From positions 200,001-264,000 of the forward strand of contig NZ_CP021081.1 of NCBI RefSeq assembly GCF_003444775.1: a DNA stretch of 64,000 bases. The letters are read 5' to 3'. Of the stretch, positions 23,002-33,052 are shown piece after piece (the first letter of the stretch is position 1; every line of letters begins with the position of its first letter). Source of the DNA: Deinococcus ficus (GTDB lineage Bacteria; Deinococcota; Deinococci; Deinococcales; Deinococcaceae). A model generated the notes under the pieces. That model searched no databases and was not told the origin of the DNA. It was given only the letters and a program-made list of their open reading frames with translations. The position numbers were made by a program, and so were the translations under genes.

Positions 23002-24621
23002 TCACTGGGCCTGGAAGGTCTTCTCGGTTCTCAGCATGAGCTGGCCGCTGGCGCTGTACGCGGTGACGGTCAGGCGGTGCGTGCCGGGCGTGGCCTGGAA
23101 CCGGAAGGTGTGGGGGAGGGTGGGGGCGGTGGGGATGTCCTGGCCGTTCACGGTGACCTGCACGCGGGCGGGCGGGGTGGCGGTCTGGAGCCACAGGACG
23201 CCGCTGAGGTCGGTGTGGGCGGGCACGCGGGCGGGCCAGGGCGTGGCGGTGCTGACGGTGCAGGTGAGGCAGGCTTTCTGGAAGCGGCGCTGGAAGGCGT
23301 TTATGGTCCTCAGGTCCTGGAAGGCCTGCCATTTGGCGGGGCTGGCGAACAGGCGGTAGTCGTTGCGGCGGGCGGCACTCTTGCCGTTTGCTTCGCCGGT
23401 GAGCATGTTCAGGTCCAGCCAGTTGATGTTCTTCAGGCGGGGGTAGCGGATCCAGGCGCCCCAGTACACCTCGCGCAGCTGCCGGGCGGCGAAGTCGCTG
23501 TGGTCCTGGCTGGCGGCGGCGCCGCTGCGGTGGGAGGCGGCGTACTCGGAAAGCTGGATGGGGTGCGCGGGCGCGTAGCGCGCGTAGAAGCCGTCCACGA
23601 GGTCCAGGGGATGGGCGTTCAGGCGGGGGGCGCGGACGTTGCCGTTCTCGAAGGGCAGGCTGTACAGGCTCAGGCCGGCCCAGTCCACGGCGTCCGGACC
23701 GGGGTAGTAGCGGCCTATTTTCGTGAGGTCGCCGGGCATGGGCATCCAGACGGTCGCGGCGTTCGGCGCGTGCTGGTGCAGGGCGCGGGCGAGGCGCTGG
23801 AAGGTGCTGCGGTACAGCGCCGGGTCGCGGCTCCATTCGTTCTGGGGGTCGTTCATCTCGGCGGCGAAGCGCACGAAGACGGGCAGGCCGGCTTTCGCGG
23901 TTTCCTTCGCGAAGGCGCTGAGCATGGCGTCGGTGACCTGCCGCAGCGGCACGGCGGGTTCCAGGGCGATGTGCAGCGCCTGCCCGTGGGTGCGGGCGGC
24001 CTGGGCGTGCCGGTGGGGGAAGATCACGTCGGGGCTGCGGCTGGGTTTCAGGTCCCAGTAGCGGAAGATCACCGCGAAGTCCTGCCGTTCCGGGGACAGG
24101 CGGGGCGGCACGCCAGTCACGCTGAGTTCCGGGGCGTACGCGCCGAGCAGGATGCCGCGGGCGGGTTCCAGGCGCGCCAGGCGGGGCTGGGTGCTGCCGG
24201 TCTGCGCGGTCACCAGCCGGACATCTATGGTCTGCCGGTAGGGCGCGGCCTTGTACTCCAGGGCGCGGGCGGTGACGCCGTCGCCCTGCGCGCGGTAGCG
24301 GGCGGCGGCGCGGGTATACGCGTCGGTGGCGCTGGTGTAGTCGCCCAGCGCGACGTACGCGTCGGCCAGGGCGCGCCAGTTCGCAGCGGTGGGGTTCAGG
24401 GCGGCGGCCTGCGCGAACGCCCGGGCGGCGGCGCCGGGGTCGCCGGCGCGGGTGGCCTGCACGCCCAGCGCGTACCAGCCGTCGGCCTTGCGGGGCAGGA
24501 CGGCCGGGAACGCGAACGTGCCGGCGTGGGCCGTGCCGGACAGCAGGGTGCCGGTCAGGAGGGGCGCGGCGGGAGAGAGCAGGGCGGCGAGGAGCAGCGC
24601 GGGACGGGCCGGGACGTTCAC
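23002..24621 (-). CDS. Secreted GH26-like glycoside hydrolase with N-terminal TPRs
   Basis: 539 aa. Signal peptide ending near AHAG, then about three TPR-like helices (residues 45-115), then a TIM-barrel region resembling GH26. It has [10 protein letters not shown] with candidate acid/base E255, a WMPMPGD segment, [15 protein letters not shown], and IQLSEYAAS with candidate nucleophile E359. A C-terminal beta-sandwich of about 85 aa follows. The start is set at GTG 24621, because the upstream ATG (24630) overlaps the TAGGAT -10 box and the GTG lies seven bases after it. TPRs on a glycosidase are unusual. The substrate (mannan-type or an exopolysaccharide) is inferred only from the family. Confidence 0.72.
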   Translation of the reverse strand: MNVPARPALLLAALLSPAAPLLTGTLLSGTAHAGTFAFPAVLPRKADGWYALGVQATRAGDPGAAARAFAQAAALNPTAANWRALADAYVALGDYTSATDAYTRAAARYRAQGDGVTARALEYKAAPYRQTIDVRLVTAQTGSTQPRLARLEPARGILLGAYAPELSVTGVPPRLSPERQDFAVIFRYWDLKPSRSPDVIFPHRHAQAARTHGQALHIALEPAVPLRQVTDAMLSAFAKETAKAGLPVFVRFAAEMNDPQNEWSRDPALYRSTFQRLARALHQHAPNAATVWMPMPGDLTKIGRYYPGPDAVDWAGLSLYSLPFENGNVRAPRLNAHPLDLVDGFYARYAPAHPIQLSEYAASHRSGAAASQDHSDFAARQLREVYWGAWIRYPRLKNINWLDLNMLTGEANGKSAARRNDYRLFASPAKWQAFQDLRTINAFQRRFQKACLTCTVSTATPWPARVPAHTDLSGVLWLQTATPPARVQVTVNGQDIPTAPTLPHTFRFQATPGTHRLTVTAYSASGQLMLRTEKTFQAQ

Positions 24622-24718
24622 GGGCCGCATCCTATGGTGGGGCCTGGCGGGCCGGGCGTGCGGGACTTCACCGGGTCAGTTCGCGGTCAGGTTGGCCGGA
24701 TGCTTTACGCTGCGGGGC

Positions 24719-25306
24719 ATGCTGACGTTCGCTGAAGCGGCCCGCCGTGCCGAAGCGGAGGTGGGGGCGGAAACGCACCGGCTTGCCGCGCACGGCGTGA
24801 CCGGCATGCTGATTCCCGCCACGTTCGAGGAAGGTTATTACCGGCAGGCGAATCTGCCCGAGCAGCTGCGCCGGCTGTTCGCGCCCGTGAACCCGCACCG
24901 CATCGATGAGGACGCCCTGGAGCCGCTGACCGTGCAGGCGCAGGCGCTGGTGCGCACCAGTGCCCTGCTGGACGACGCGGTGCAGATCTTCTACCGCGCG
25001 CTCGGCAACGCCGGCCTGAGCCACGGGGAGATGCACGCCCGTCGGCCCGGGGTGACGCGCGCGCAGACGGCCACCGTGACGCCGCCCGGCACGGCTGCCC
25101 TGCACGCCGTGAAGCGGCTCTGGGCCGACGACTGGTCCTTCGACGCGGTCCTCGCGCGGCTGGACGACACGGGCAGCATCGCCCTGGACGCCCGGCCCAC
25201 GCTGCTGCTGGCCGGTCCGCCCGGCACGCCCGACTCGGCCCGCGCGGCCGAACTGGGGGTCCCGGTGGCCCTGGTGAACGCGGCCGGGCTGGTCGGCCTG
25301 CCCTGA
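24719..25306 (+). CDS. Conserved-looking soluble protein, unknown function
   Basis: 195 aa without signal peptide or membrane segment. The N-terminal half is helical ([20 protein letters not shown]), the C-terminal half reads as alternating strands and helices ([32 protein letters not shown]). No catalytic motif was identified. TACGCT seven bases before the ATG fixes the start and suggests a leaderless message. Longer in-frame reading extends back into the divergent promoter and is unlikely. It is followed 36 bases later by the enoyl-CoA hydratase gene, which has its own -10 box. Confidence 0.65.
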   Translation: MLTFAEAARRAEAEVGAETHRLAAHGVTGMLIPATFEEGYYRQANLPEQLRRLFAPVNPHRIDEDALEPLTVQAQALVRTSALLDDAVQIFYRALGNAGLSHGEMHARRPGVTRAQTATVTPPGTAALHAVKRLWADDWSFDAVLARLDDTGSIALDARPTLLLAGPPGTPDSARAAELGVPVALVNAAGLVGLP

Positions 25307-25341
25307 ACGGCCCGCCCGCGGCGGTGCGGTAGCCTCCTGCC

Positions 25342-26163
25342 ATGCAGGCACACGAGCTCACCCGCCCGGGCGCGTACCCGGGCCTGAACCTCACGCTTCA
25401 TGACGGCGGCATCCTGGAGGTCGTGATCGCCAACGAGCGCACGCTGAACAGCGTGGACCGCGGCGGGCACCAGTCCCTGACCCGCATCTGGCGCGATATC
25501 GACGCCGCGCAGGGCGTGCGCTGCGTCCTGATCCGCGGGGAGGGCCGCGGCTTTTCCAGCGGCGGGGACTTCGAACTGATCGAGGAGATGGCCTCGGACT
25601 TCACGGCCCTGGCCCGCGTGTGGCGGGAAGCGCGGGACCTCGTGTACAACGTCATCAACTGCGGCAAACCCATCGTGAGCGCCATTCACGGGCCCTGCGT
25701 GGGCGCGGGCCTCGCAGTGGCGCTGCTCGCGGACGTCAGCGTGGCCGCAAAAAGCGCCCGGATTCTGGACGGGCACGTGCGCCTGGGCGTGGCCGCCGGG
25801 GACCACGCCGCGATCATCTGGCCGCTGCTGTGCGGTCTGAACAAGGCCAAGTACCACCTCATGACCGGTGAGCCTGTGTCCGGCGAGGAGGCCGAACGCA
25901 TCGGGCTGGTCAGCCTGTGCGCCGAGGACGATCAGTACCTGGAGCGCGCCTGGAAGGTCGCCCGGCAGCTCGCCGCCGGCAGCCCCACCGCCGTGCGCTG
26001 GACGAAGTACGCCCTGAACAACTGGCTGCGCGCCATGGGCCCCACCTTCGACGCCAGCCTCGCCCTGGAGTTCCTGGGATTCACCGGCCCTGACGTGAGG
26101 GAAGGCCTGGCGAGCCTGCGCGAGAAACGCCCCCCGACCTTCATGGAGGACGCCCCCCTCTGA
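25342..26163 (+). CDS. Enoyl-CoA hydratase/isomerase family protein
   Basis: 273 aa crotonase-fold protein. It has the first oxyanion-hole strand [18 protein letters not shown] (residues about 68-85) and the second block [33 protein letters not shown]. Acid residues near the second block fit hydratase or isomerase activity. It acts on acyl-CoA thioesters in fatty-acid or aromatic-acid breakdown; the exact substrate is not determined. TAGCCT six bases before the ATG suggests leaderless transcription. No other beta-oxidation gene adjoins it. Confidence 0.88.
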   Translation: MQAHELTRPGAYPGLNLTLHDGGILEVVIANERTLNSVDRGGHQSLTRIWRDIDAAQGVRCVLIRGEGRGFSSGGDFELIEEMASDFTALARVWREARDLVYNVINCGKPIVSAIHGPCVGAGLAVALLADVSVAAKSARILDGHVRLGVAAGDHAAIIWPLLCGLNKAKYHLMTGEPVSGEEAERIGLVSLCAEDDQYLERAWKVARQLAAGSPTAVRWTKYALNNWLRAMGPTFDASLALEFLGFTGPDVREGLASLREKRPPTFMEDAPL

Positions 26164-26327
26164 CCCCGCCTCGCCCCGTTTCCTGAAGGGCACGCTCACA
26201 CATTCAAGAATCGTCAACCCCGCATGATGGCCCGCTGAACGCCCGGTGACGCTCCCCTGAACGTTCGCTCCACGGGCCTTCAGGCGGGTGTCACCGCCGC
26301 TCAGGGCCACCGGGGAATACTCCAGGC

Positions 26328-26498
26328 ATGACCATCCTCCTGCTCATGACCGTGCTGACCGCCCTGCTCGTGGCGTTCGCCCTGTACAGCCTGGGCAGCG
26401 AGGACCGCGCCCTCGCCCGGGAACAGACCCTGCGCACCCTGCGCCGCACCGCACGCGCCCCGGGCCGCAGCGCCGGCCACCCCGCCATCGGCGACTGA
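26328..26498 (+). CDS. Small single-pass membrane protein
   Basis: 56 aa. Residues 2-23 form one hydrophobic helix, then a basic, Arg-rich tail ([17 protein letters not shown]) that would sit in the cytosol. An AATACT-like box lies just upstream, and a clean intrinsic terminator begins 16 bases after the stop, so this looks like an independently transcribed unit. Codon third positions are GC-rich as in neighbours. No family recognised. Confidence 0.55.
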   Translation: MTILLLMTVLTALLVAFALYSLGSEDRALAREQTLRTLRRTARAPGRSAGHPAIGD

Positions 26499-26513
26499 CC
26501 CTCCCAGCCTCCG

Positions 26514-26541
26514 CGCCCGCCCCTCCGGCGGGTCTTTTTTA
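26514..26541 (+). terminator. Intrinsic terminator
   Basis: Stem CCCGCC / GGCGGG with loop CCTCC followed by TCTTTTTTAT. It lies directly after the 56-aa gene and before mdh. Confidence 0.82.
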
Positions 26542-26647
26542 TGTCCCCTGTCCGGCATGCGCGGCTGTCCCCCACCCGGGAACGGGACAGCGCTCACCTT
26601 TGCGCGCGATAATCTCAGGCGCTATCTCACCCCCAGGAGGGACCCCC

Positions 26648-27637
26648 ATGACCAAAGAACCCGCCCGCGTGACCGTAACCGGCGCCGCCGGCCAGATCGG
26701 CTACAGCCTGCTGTTCCGCATCGCCTCCGGCGACATGCTCGGCAAGGACCAGCCCGTCATCCTGCAACTGCTGGAAATCACCCCCGCCCTCAAGGCCCTC
26801 AACGGCGTCGTCATGGAACTCCGTGACTGCGCCTTCCCCCTCCTGCACGACATCGTCGTCACCGACGACCCCATGGTCGCCTTCAAGGACGCCGACTACG
26901 CCCTGCTGGTCGGCGCCATGCCCCGCAAGGCCGGCATGGAACGCGGCGACCTCCTCAGCGCCAACGGCGGCATCTTCAAACCCCAGGGCGAGGCCATCAA
27001 CGCCGTCGCCAAACGCGACATCAAGGTCGTGGTGGTCGGCAACCCCGCCAACACCAACGCCCTCATCGCCCAGCAGAACGCCCCCGACATCGACCCCAAA
27101 CAGTTCACGGCCCTGGTCCGCCTGGACCACAACCGCGCCATCAGCCAGCTCGCCGAGAAAACCGGCGGCGCCGTGAAGGACATCAAGAACGTCACCATCT
27201 GGGGCAACCACTCCTCAACCCAGTACCCCGACCTGAGCCAGGCGACCGTGAACGGCCAGCCTGCCCTGGACCAGGTGGACCGCACCTGGTACGAAACCGA
27301 GTACATCCCCACCGTCGCCAAGCGCGGCGCCGCGATCATCGAAGCGCGCGGCGCCAGCAGCGCCGCCTCGGCCGCCGGCGCCGCCATCGACCACATCCGC
27401 GACTGGGCCCTCGGCACCCCCGAAGGCGAATGGACCAGCATGGCCATCCCCAGCGACGGCAGCTACGGCGTGCCCGAAGGCCTCATCTACGGCTTCCCCG
27501 TGCGCGTCAAGAACGGCAAGTACGAGATCGTCCAGGGCCTGGACATCAGCGACTTCAGCCGCGCCCGCATGGACGCCACCGCCAAGGAACTCCAGGAAGA
27601 ACGCGACGAAGTGCGCAAACTCGGCCTGGTCAAGTAA
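26648..27637 (+). CDS. mdh: Malate dehydrogenase
   Basis: Cytosolic TCA-cycle enzyme interconverting malate and oxaloacetate with NAD. 329 aa. It has the NAD-binding loop [33 protein letters not shown], the [18 protein letters not shown] catalytic region, the [13 protein letters not shown] motif with the catalytic His, and the [11 protein letters not shown] loop, all typical of the Thermus-type enzyme. A good SD (GGAGG) precedes the ATG at 26648. It is a single gene between two terminators. Confidence 0.97.
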   Translation: MTKEPARVTVTGAAGQIGYSLLFRIASGDMLGKDQPVILQLLEITPALKALNGVVMELRDCAFPLLHDIVVTDDPMVAFKDADYALLVGAMPRKAGMERGDLLSANGGIFKPQGEAINAVAKRDIKVVVVGNPANTNALIAQQNAPDIDPKQFTALVRLDHNRAISQLAEKTGGAVKDIKNVTIWGNHSSTQYPDLSQATVNGQPALDQVDRTWYETEYIPTVAKRGAAIIEARGASSAASAAGAAIDHIRDWALGTPEGEWTSMAIPSDGSYGVPEGLIYGFPVRVKNGKYEIVQGLDISDFSRARMDATAKELQEERDEVRKLGLVK

Positions 27638-27653
27638 GACCGCACATCAATCT

Positions 27654-27692
27654 GGGAGCGGGGGGCGCAGGATGGCCCTCCGCTCCCTGTCA
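27654..27692 (+). terminator. Possible terminator after mdh
   Basis: GGGAGCGG (27654-27661) pairs with CCGCTCCC (27680-27687) across an 18-base loop. No T-run follows, so it may be only a partial terminator or mRNA-stabilising hairpin. Confidence 0.4.
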
Positions 27693-27707
27693 TGGTCTGG
27701 TACGGGC

Positions 27708-27738
27708 TTGACGTGCAGTGGCCTGCACAGACAACGCT
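27708..27738 (+). promoter_or_regulatory. MerR-type promoter with internal dyad
   Basis: TTGACG (27708-27713) and AACGCT (27733-27738) are separated by 19 bases instead of 17. GTGCAG-TGGC-CTGCAC (27713-27728) is a perfect dyad lying in that spacer. This is the arrangement through which MerR regulators twist the promoter. The gene behind it encodes a MerR-like HTH protein. The -10 is weak, which also fits an activated promoter. Confidence 0.55.
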
Positions 27739-27757
27739 GAGGGCGGGAGGCCCACCC

Positions 27758-28372
27758 ATGACTCAAGCCATGAGGACACCACTCACCCGGGAGCAGTTCC
27801 GGATCCAGGTTCAGGCGTTTCAGGGAGCGATGGATGCCAGCCCCTCCATGAGGGACGCCATGACCACCCTCTGCGGGAGCGCGGAAACACTGGACGCCCT
27901 GATGGACCCAAGAGGCGTAGGTATCGGGCAGTTCGCGGCTCTGATGAATCTACCCTCGACCACCGTACGCCACCTGTTACGCGAAGGCCTGCTGCATCCC
28001 TACAGGCTCGGAGCACGCTTCGTCTTCTTCGTGCAGAACGTGATCGAACTGCGTGGCGTGCAGCAGTGGCAGGCCCTGGGCCTGACCCTGGAGGAAACCC
28101 GGGACTTCATTCAGGCACAGAATCTGGTGGGGATGCTCATGGAGGCCGACCAGGACGGCACACGGCTGATGACGGTCAGCCACACGCAACCTCACCCTCC
28201 CGGTCCCGCTCAGGTCCAGGAACTGCAACTTCAGGCCCTGGAACGCATCCAGGCCGCCAATGCCCGCCTGAACGAAAAAAAGCGTGCTCTGGAAGAACAG
28301 CTTGCTCGGGGACAAAGCCTGGAGGAGGCGCTCAGAACCACCCTTCAGGAGGCGACGACCTCAGTGGAATAA
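27758..28372 (+). CDS. MerR-like HTH regulator
   Basis: 204 aa. Residues about 55-120 contain a MerR-type HTH and wing: [21 protein letters not shown], the REGLLHPYR turn, [22 protein letters not shown] and [11 protein letters not shown]. The C-terminal part (160-200) is a charged helix suited to coiled-coil dimerisation. No cysteine metal site is visible. GGGAGG sits before the ATG at 27758. Its composition is less GC-rich than adjacent genes, a mild sign of transfer. It directly precedes the APH(3')-like gene, and its promoter has a MerR-style dyad. The inducer is unknown. Confidence 0.7.
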   Translation: MTQAMRTPLTREQFRIQVQAFQGAMDASPSMRDAMTTLCGSAETLDALMDPRGVGIGQFAALMNLPSTTVRHLLREGLLHPYRLGARFVFFVQNVIELRGVQQWQALGLTLEETRDFIQAQNLVGMLMEADQDGTRLMTVSHTQPHPPGPAQVQELQLQALERIQAANARLNEKKRALEEQLARGQSLEEALRTTLQEATTSVE

Positions 28373-28410
28373 GCCCCCGTCCCTTCGCATCGCCCCGTAT
28401 CCTGCCGGGC

Positions 28411-29202
28411 ATGACCGATCCTCTCGCTGCTGCCCAGCCTGACCTTCCGCCTTCCTTCCGGCGGGTGCTGCCGGCCGCCCGCTGGGAGCGCGTGACGGTG
28501 GGGGAGAGCGGGGCGGGCGTGTGGCGCAGCCAGCGGTTCGTGGTGAAGCTCCAGCCCCGCACCGGCCTGAGCGTGAGCAGCCTGTTGCAGGAGCGCGAGC
28601 GGCTGCGCTGGCTGGCCGGCCGGGTACCGGTGCCGCAGGTGGTCGCCTACGAACAGGACGCCGGGCAGGAGTTCCTCGCCATGACGCGCCTGCCCGGCAT
28701 TCCCATGAGTGACGACGACGCCCGGCTGCACCCGGAACGCATGGTGAGCCTGCTCGCCCGCGCCCTGCGGGAACTGCACGCCCTGCCCATCCGGGACTGC
28801 CCGTTCCGGGAGACGCTGGACGTGCGCCTGCACGCCGCGCGGGAGAACGTCGTCCGCGGCGTGGTGGACGCCGACGACTTCGACGAGGAGCGGCTGGGCC
28901 GCACGCCGGAGAGTGTCTTCAACGAGCTGGTCCGCACCCGGCCCGTCCACGAGGACCTGGTCGTCACGCACGGGGACGCCTGCCTGCCGAACTTCATCGT
29001 GAACGGCGAATTCGTGGAGGGCCTGATCGACGTGGGCCGCGCCGGCATCGCCGACCGGCACATGGACCTCGCCCTGGCGTGGCGCAGCACCCGCAGCAAC
29101 CTCGGCCCGGACCACGCCGAGCGCCTGCTGGACGAGTACGGCCGCGCGCTGGTGGACGAGGTGAAGATCGCGTACTACCTGCTGCTGGACGAACTGTTCT
29201 GA
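28411..29202 (+). CDS. APH(3')-like aminoglycoside phosphotransferase family kinase
   Basis: 263 aa, the same length as the APH(3') enzymes. It has the ATP-site Lys in FVVKLQP (K46), the Brenner motif [11 protein letters not shown] with catalytic D189 and N194, and [13 protein letters not shown] with metal-binding D207. The spacing (D189, N194, D207) matches APH(3')-IIa almost exactly. It would phosphorylate the 3'-hydroxyl of kanamycin or neomycin-type drugs if it shares their specificity. It is a chromosomal gene of high GC, so native rather than plasmid-borne. A TATCCT box seven bases before the ATG suggests its own leaderless promoter, 20 bp past the regulator's stop. Real substrate unproven. 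Confidence 0.82.
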   Translation: MTDPLAAAQPDLPPSFRRVLPAARWERVTVGESGAGVWRSQRFVVKLQPRTGLSVSSLLQERERLRWLAGRVPVPQVVAYEQDAGQEFLAMTRLPGIPMSDDDARLHPERMVSLLARALRELHALPIRDCPFRETLDVRLHAARENVVRGVVDADDFDEERLGRTPESVFNELVRTRPVHEDLVVTHGDACLPNFIVNGEFVEGLIDVGRAGIADRHMDLALAWRSTRSNLGPDHAERLLDEYGRALVDEVKIAYYLLLDELF

Positions 29203-29217
29203 CCGGCAGATGGGTGG

Positions 29218-29967
29218 TCAGTCCTTCAGTTCTGTCCTCGTGAAGTCTGCCGCCACATAAGTGCGCTTTTCCGTGCCGTACCCCCGGTCGAACACGAGTT
29301 GCAGGGTATGCAGGTTCGAGATGACCTGGGCGGAGTCTCTGGGAAATCCAAACTTGAACAGGCTGAATCCATGCCAGCGGCATTCGCCCTCCACGCACCG
29401 GCGCTCCCACTGGGCGGGATCGGCGGGTTTGGATAGACGATGCTGCTCCACTTCGGCGAGCAGCTTGCCGTTCTGATCCAGGAAGCGGAGGGTGGCCGTG
29501 AACTTCAGGGCGTCGCGGACCATCGCAATGTCGGTCTGCACGTAGAACGTCGTGGTCGTCAGGACGTTCTTCACGTCCACGGTGCGGTTCTCGCGGGCGG
29601 CATTCGCGCAGATGACCGCGTCGATCGCGGCCGGAAGCTGAACCAGGATGTTGTCCACCACCCTCTCCGGCACGCCAGGGCTGCTCCGGCGGTCCGTGAG
29701 TTGCTGCCCGACCGTCTGCTCGGCGGGCAGTTCGGCCGACGTGTACTTCTGCCCGGCCGGACTGGGGTTGACCTTCTCGAAGGCGGCCAGGGCGTCGCAG
29801 GCCTTCTGCCGGGTCGTCAGGGTGGGAGAGAGCAGCTCCGCCCAGCGGGGGGTGGCCGCCGCCGTCTGCGGGACCGCCGGGCCTGCGGTCTGGGCCACCG
29901 TCAGGGCAGGCAGACTGAGCAGGGCGAGCAGGCCGGACATCAGAGCAAAACGGAACTGGGGGCGCAT
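29218..29967 (-). CDS. Secreted protein of unknown function
   Basis: 249 aa. It has an N-terminal signal (residues 1-26, ending TVAQT) and a mature domain with four cysteines ([24 protein letters not shown]), consistent with disulfide bonds outside the cytoplasm. Several strand-like blocks; no enzymatic motif. A CATACT box eight bases before the ATG suggests leaderless transcription. It ends 16 bases from the convergent kinase gene. Family not recognised. Confidence 0.7.
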   Translation of the reverse strand: MRPQFRFALMSGLLALLSLPALTVAQTAGPAVPQTAAATPRWAELLSPTLTTRQKACDALAAFEKVNPSPAGQKYTSAELPAEQTVGQQLTDRRSSPGVPERVVDNILVQLPAAIDAVICANAARENRTVDVKNVLTTTTFYVQTDIAMVRDALKFTATLRFLDQNGKLLAEVEQHRLSKPADPAQWERRCVEGECRWHGFSLFKFGFPRDSAQVISNLHTLQLVFDRGYGTEKRTYVAADFTRTELKD

Positions 29968-30114
29968 ACGGGGGCAGTATGCGCCGGGCCGTGCGCTTAC
30001 CTGCGCGGAGCCGCGGGTGTTCCTGTCGCCGTTGCAACTTCCTGCCGCAGGGTTCGCTGGACTGTCTGCCGGAGTTGGTTGTTCGTCAGTGCGGGTGTTC
30101 TAGGATCGGGCGTT

Positions 30115-32340
30115 ATGCGTGCTCTCTCCCTGTTGGTGTCGCGTGCTCCGTGGGCCGTGTTGATCGTGTGGGTGCTGGTGGCCCTGCTGAGCGTGCCGCT
30201 GGCCGCGCGGGCCCCGGCGGCCCTGACGGCCGACCCGGCCGGCGGTCTGGAGGGGTCGGAGGCCACCCGGGCGCTGGACATCCTGCGGGACGAGTTCGGG
30301 GAGAAGGACACGAACATGGCGCTGCTGGTCACGCGCAGCACCCCGCCGCTCAGCACGCCGGAAGGGCAGGCGCGGTACGAGGCGTTCGTGGACGGCCTGG
30401 AGGACGTGCCGGGCGTGACGCGGGTGATCTCGGCGGGGTCCGGGACGGTGGGCACGCAGTCCGAGGACGGCCGCATGGCCCTGACGGTCGCGCAGATTCC
30501 GCTGGAGGAGGGCGCGACCGAGGCGGTGCGGGAACTGCGGAACTACGCCAGGGCCAGCAGCACGGACGGCCTGAGCGTGCGCGTCACAGGCGGGCAGGCC
30601 ATCGCGGACGACTTCACGGAGTTCGCGGAGGCGGACACCAAGCGCAGCGAGTTCGCGGCGCTGCCGCTGATCGCGGTGATGCTGCTGGTGGTGTTCGGGG
30701 CGCTGGTCGCCACGGGCCTGCCGCTGGTGGTGGGCGTGCTGAGCATCAGCGTGGCGATGGCCGGGGTGTATGGCCTGACCCGCGTGATGGAGGTGAGCAC
30801 CTTCGCGCAGAGCGTGATCACCATGCTGGGCCTGGGGGCCGGGATCGATTACGCCCTGCTGATGGTCAACCGCTTCCGTGAGGAGCTGCGGCGCCTGGGC
30901 GGAGACAGCCGCGCCGCGGCGGCGCAGACGGTGCTCACGGCCGGCCGCAGCGTGACGTTCAGCGGCCTGACCGTCGCCATCGCCATGGCCGGCCTGATCG
31001 TGCCGCCCGTGATCTTCGTGCGCAGCCTCGGGATCGGCGGGGTGCTGGTGGTTCTGCTAACAGTCCTGGCCAGCCTGACGGCGCTGCCCGCCATGCTGGC
31101 CCTGCTGGGCGACCGGGTGAACAGCCCCCGCGTGCTGAAGATCGGCTGGTCGCAGAATGCGGGCGCCTCGGCCGCCTGGACCGCCTTCGCCCGCCGCGTC
31201 ACCGCCCGCCCCTGGCTGGGCGTGCTCGGCAGCGCCGCGCTGCTGCTGGTGCTCTCGGTGCCTGCCCTGAACATGCGCATCGGGTACGCGGGCGCCTGGG
31301 CGCTCACCCCTGGCGTGGAAAGCCGCGACGCCCTGGCCGACGTGCGCACCCTCGGCGCCGGCGGGCTGCTCAGCCAGTTCGAGGTGATCCTGGACCTGAA
31401 AGGCCAGCGGTACACGCCCGACGACCGCGAGAAATTCCAGGCGGTCGTGAACGACCTCAAGGCCCTGCCAGACGTAAAGGCCGTCCTGAGTCCCTTCGTC
31501 ACGCCCGAGGACCTGCGGCAGGCCGGGGACAGCACCGGCACGGACGCCCTGGGCGCCATGACCACCCTCACCCGGCGCTCCTTCAGTCAGGACCGCACCT
31601 TCCTGCGCGTGACCGTGATTCCGAATGACGCGCTGCGTGCCGACGCGATCCCCGAGTACGAGGCCCGCATCCGCGCCACCCTCGATCGCAGCGGGTACGC
31701 GTACCTGCTGGGCGGCTCCCCCATCGGGGGGCAGGAGTTCAGCCGCGCCATCACCGGCACGCTCCCCACCGTGGTCCTCACCGTATTCGCCGGGACGTTC
31801 CTGCTCCTGATGGTCGCCTTCCGCAGCCTGCTGATCCCCCTCAAGAGCATCGTCACGAACGCCCTCACCGTCGGCGCGGCCGCCGGGGTCGTCACCGAAA
31901 TCGTGCAGAACGGCTTCCTGGCCGGACCGCTGGGCATTCCCACCGACGTCGGCGTGCTCGACTCCAGCCTGCCGGTGCTGCTGTTCGCCGTGATGTTCGG
32001 CCTCAGCATGGACTACGAGATCTTCCTGCTCTCCCGCGTGCAGGAAGAGCACCTGCGCGGCACCCCGAACGACGAGGCCGTCGTGAAGGCCGTCGGCCAC
32101 ACCGCCCGCATCATCACGAGCGCCGCCATCATCATGTTCATCGTGTTCTCCGCCTTCATGTTCGGCCGCGTGGTCGCCAGCAAGAGCATCGGCCTGGGCC
32201 TCGCGGTGGCCGTGCTGCTGGACGCCACCCTGGTCCGGCTGGTCATGGTCCCCGCCTTCCTGAAACTCGCCGGGAAGTGGAACTGGTGGCTGCCCGCCTG
32301 GCTGGACCGCCGCCTGCCCCACGTCACCCTCGAACACTGA
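30115..32340 (+). CDS. MMPL-family (RND superfamily) membrane transporter
   Basis: 741 aa. Two halves each start with a membrane helix followed by a large extracytoplasmic domain and a five- to six-helix block (about 12 helices in all). First-half signature: [20 protein letters not shown]. Second-half signature: [20 protein letters not shown], the GLSMDYE motif characteristic of MMPL proteins. It likely exports lipids, pigments or drugs using proton flow. TAGGAT eight bases before the ATG suggests leaderless expression. It sits near the APH(3')-like and MerR-like genes, but no shared regulation is visible. Confidence 0.9.
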   Translation: MRALSLLVSRAPWAVLIVWVLVALLSVPLAARAPAALTADPAGGLEGSEATRALDILRDEFGEKDTNMALLVTRSTPPLSTPEGQARYEAFVDGLEDVPGVTRVISAGSGTVGTQSEDGRMALTVAQIPLEEGATEAVRELRNYARASSTDGLSVRVTGGQAIADDFTEFAEADTKRSEFAALPLIAVMLLVVFGALVATGLPLVVGVLSISVAMAGVYGLTRVMEVSTFAQSVITMLGLGAGIDYALLMVNRFREELRRLGGDSRAAAAQTVLTAGRSVTFSGLTVAIAMAGLIVPPVIFVRSLGIGGVLVVLLTVLASLTALPAMLALLGDRVNSPRVLKIGWSQNAGASAAWTAFARRVTARPWLGVLGSAALLLVLSVPALNMRIGYAGAWALTPGVESRDALADVRTLGAGGLLSQFEVILDLKGQRYTPDDREKFQAVVNDLKALPDVKAVLSPFVTPEDLRQAGDSTGTDALGAMTTLTRRSFSQDRTFLRVTVIPNDALRADAIPEYEARIRATLDRSGYAYLLGGSPIGGQEFSRAITGTLPTVVLTVFAGTFLLLMVAFRSLLIPLKSIVTNALTVGAAAGVVTEIVQNGFLAGPLGIPTDVGVLDSSLPVLLFAVMFGLSMDYEIFLLSRVQEEHLRGTPNDEAVVKAVGHTARIITSAAIIMFIVFSAFMFGRVVASKSIGLGLAVAVLLDATLVRLVMVPAFLKLAGKWNWWLPAWLDRRLPHVTLEH

Positions 32341-32367
32341 GCGCGGCGGGCTGTGCCACAGTCAGGC

Positions 32368-32949
32368 ATGGCTGAGGACCGCACCTACTACGTGTACGCC
32401 CTGAAGGACCCGCGGACCTCCCCCGCGGCGCCCTTCTACGTGGGCAAGGGTACGGGCACGCGGGCGCACGATCACCTCGTGCGGGTGGACGCCACCCCGA
32501 AAGGCGAGCGGATTCAGGAGATTCAGGCCGGCGGTCATGACGTGCTCGTCAGCCGACTCGTAGAGGACCTCTCCGAGCTTCAGGCCCTGCGTCTGGAGGC
32601 GGAACTCATCGCGGCATTCGGCACCGTTGCCAGCGGCGGCCTGCTCACCAACACGGTCCTCCCCTCCGGCCTGGGCGCCCGGCAGCGCCCGGCGCTGACC
32701 GTGCCGTCCGGCGTGAAGGAAAAAGCCCAGCTGGGGCTGGGGCTGTTGAAGGGCGCGGTGCTGGAGTTCGCGCAGGCCAACCCGCAGGGGGTCACGAATT
32801 CCGAAACGGCCAGCCTGCTGGGGCTGCGCAGCGATTACGGCGGAGGCTCCAAGGATTACCTTTCCTACAGCCTGCTGGGCCTGCTGATGCGGGACGGCAA
32901 ACTGGACCGGAAGCTGAACAGCAAACGTCATGTGGCCCGCGTGCGCTGA
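32368..32949 (+). CDS. GIY-YIG domain protein with C-terminal domain
   Basis: 193 aa. Residues about 5-85 resemble a GIY-YIG nuclease of the LEM-3-type subgroup (YYVYALKDP, then PFYVGKGTGTRAHDHL, then an acidic helix LRLEAELIAAFG whose Glu would bind the metal). Residues 115-193 form a helical domain (VTNSETASLLGLRSDY then YLSYSLLGLLM) possibly binding DNA. It likely cuts branched or damaged DNA if active. The start at 32368 follows a CACAGT-like box. A single gene; no methyltransferase partner is near, so a classical restriction system is unlikely. Confidence 0.65.
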   Translation: MAEDRTYYVYALKDPRTSPAAPFYVGKGTGTRAHDHLVRVDATPKGERIQEIQAGGHDVLVSRLVEDLSELQALRLEAELIAAFGTVASGGLLTNTVLPSGLGARQRPALTVPSGVKEKAQLGLGLLKGAVLEFAQANPQGVTNSETASLLGLRSDYGGGSKDYLSYSLLGLLMRDGKLDRKLNSKRHVARVR

Positions 32950-33052
32950 GGCCGTCCGGGCGCCGCGCTGACTGACGGTGTCCTGATGAGAGGTCAAGGT
33001 GTCCTCACGCTCCATTCAGGGGGCGTCACAGGGGCGCGGCTACCCTGGCGGC

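Noticed and set aside
26246..26300. CGGTGAC...GTCACCG inverted repeat between the hydratase and the 56-aa gene
   Set aside because: Only a 7-bp stem around some 40 bases, not next to a promoter box or T-run; compatible with chance in GC-rich DNA. The rest of 26164-26327 shows nothing I can support.
32368..32949. Restriction-modification system around the GIY-YIG gene
   Set aside because: No methyltransferase or specificity gene lies within several kb; the nearest methyltransferases (17464 and prmC) are not DNA methylases by motif.
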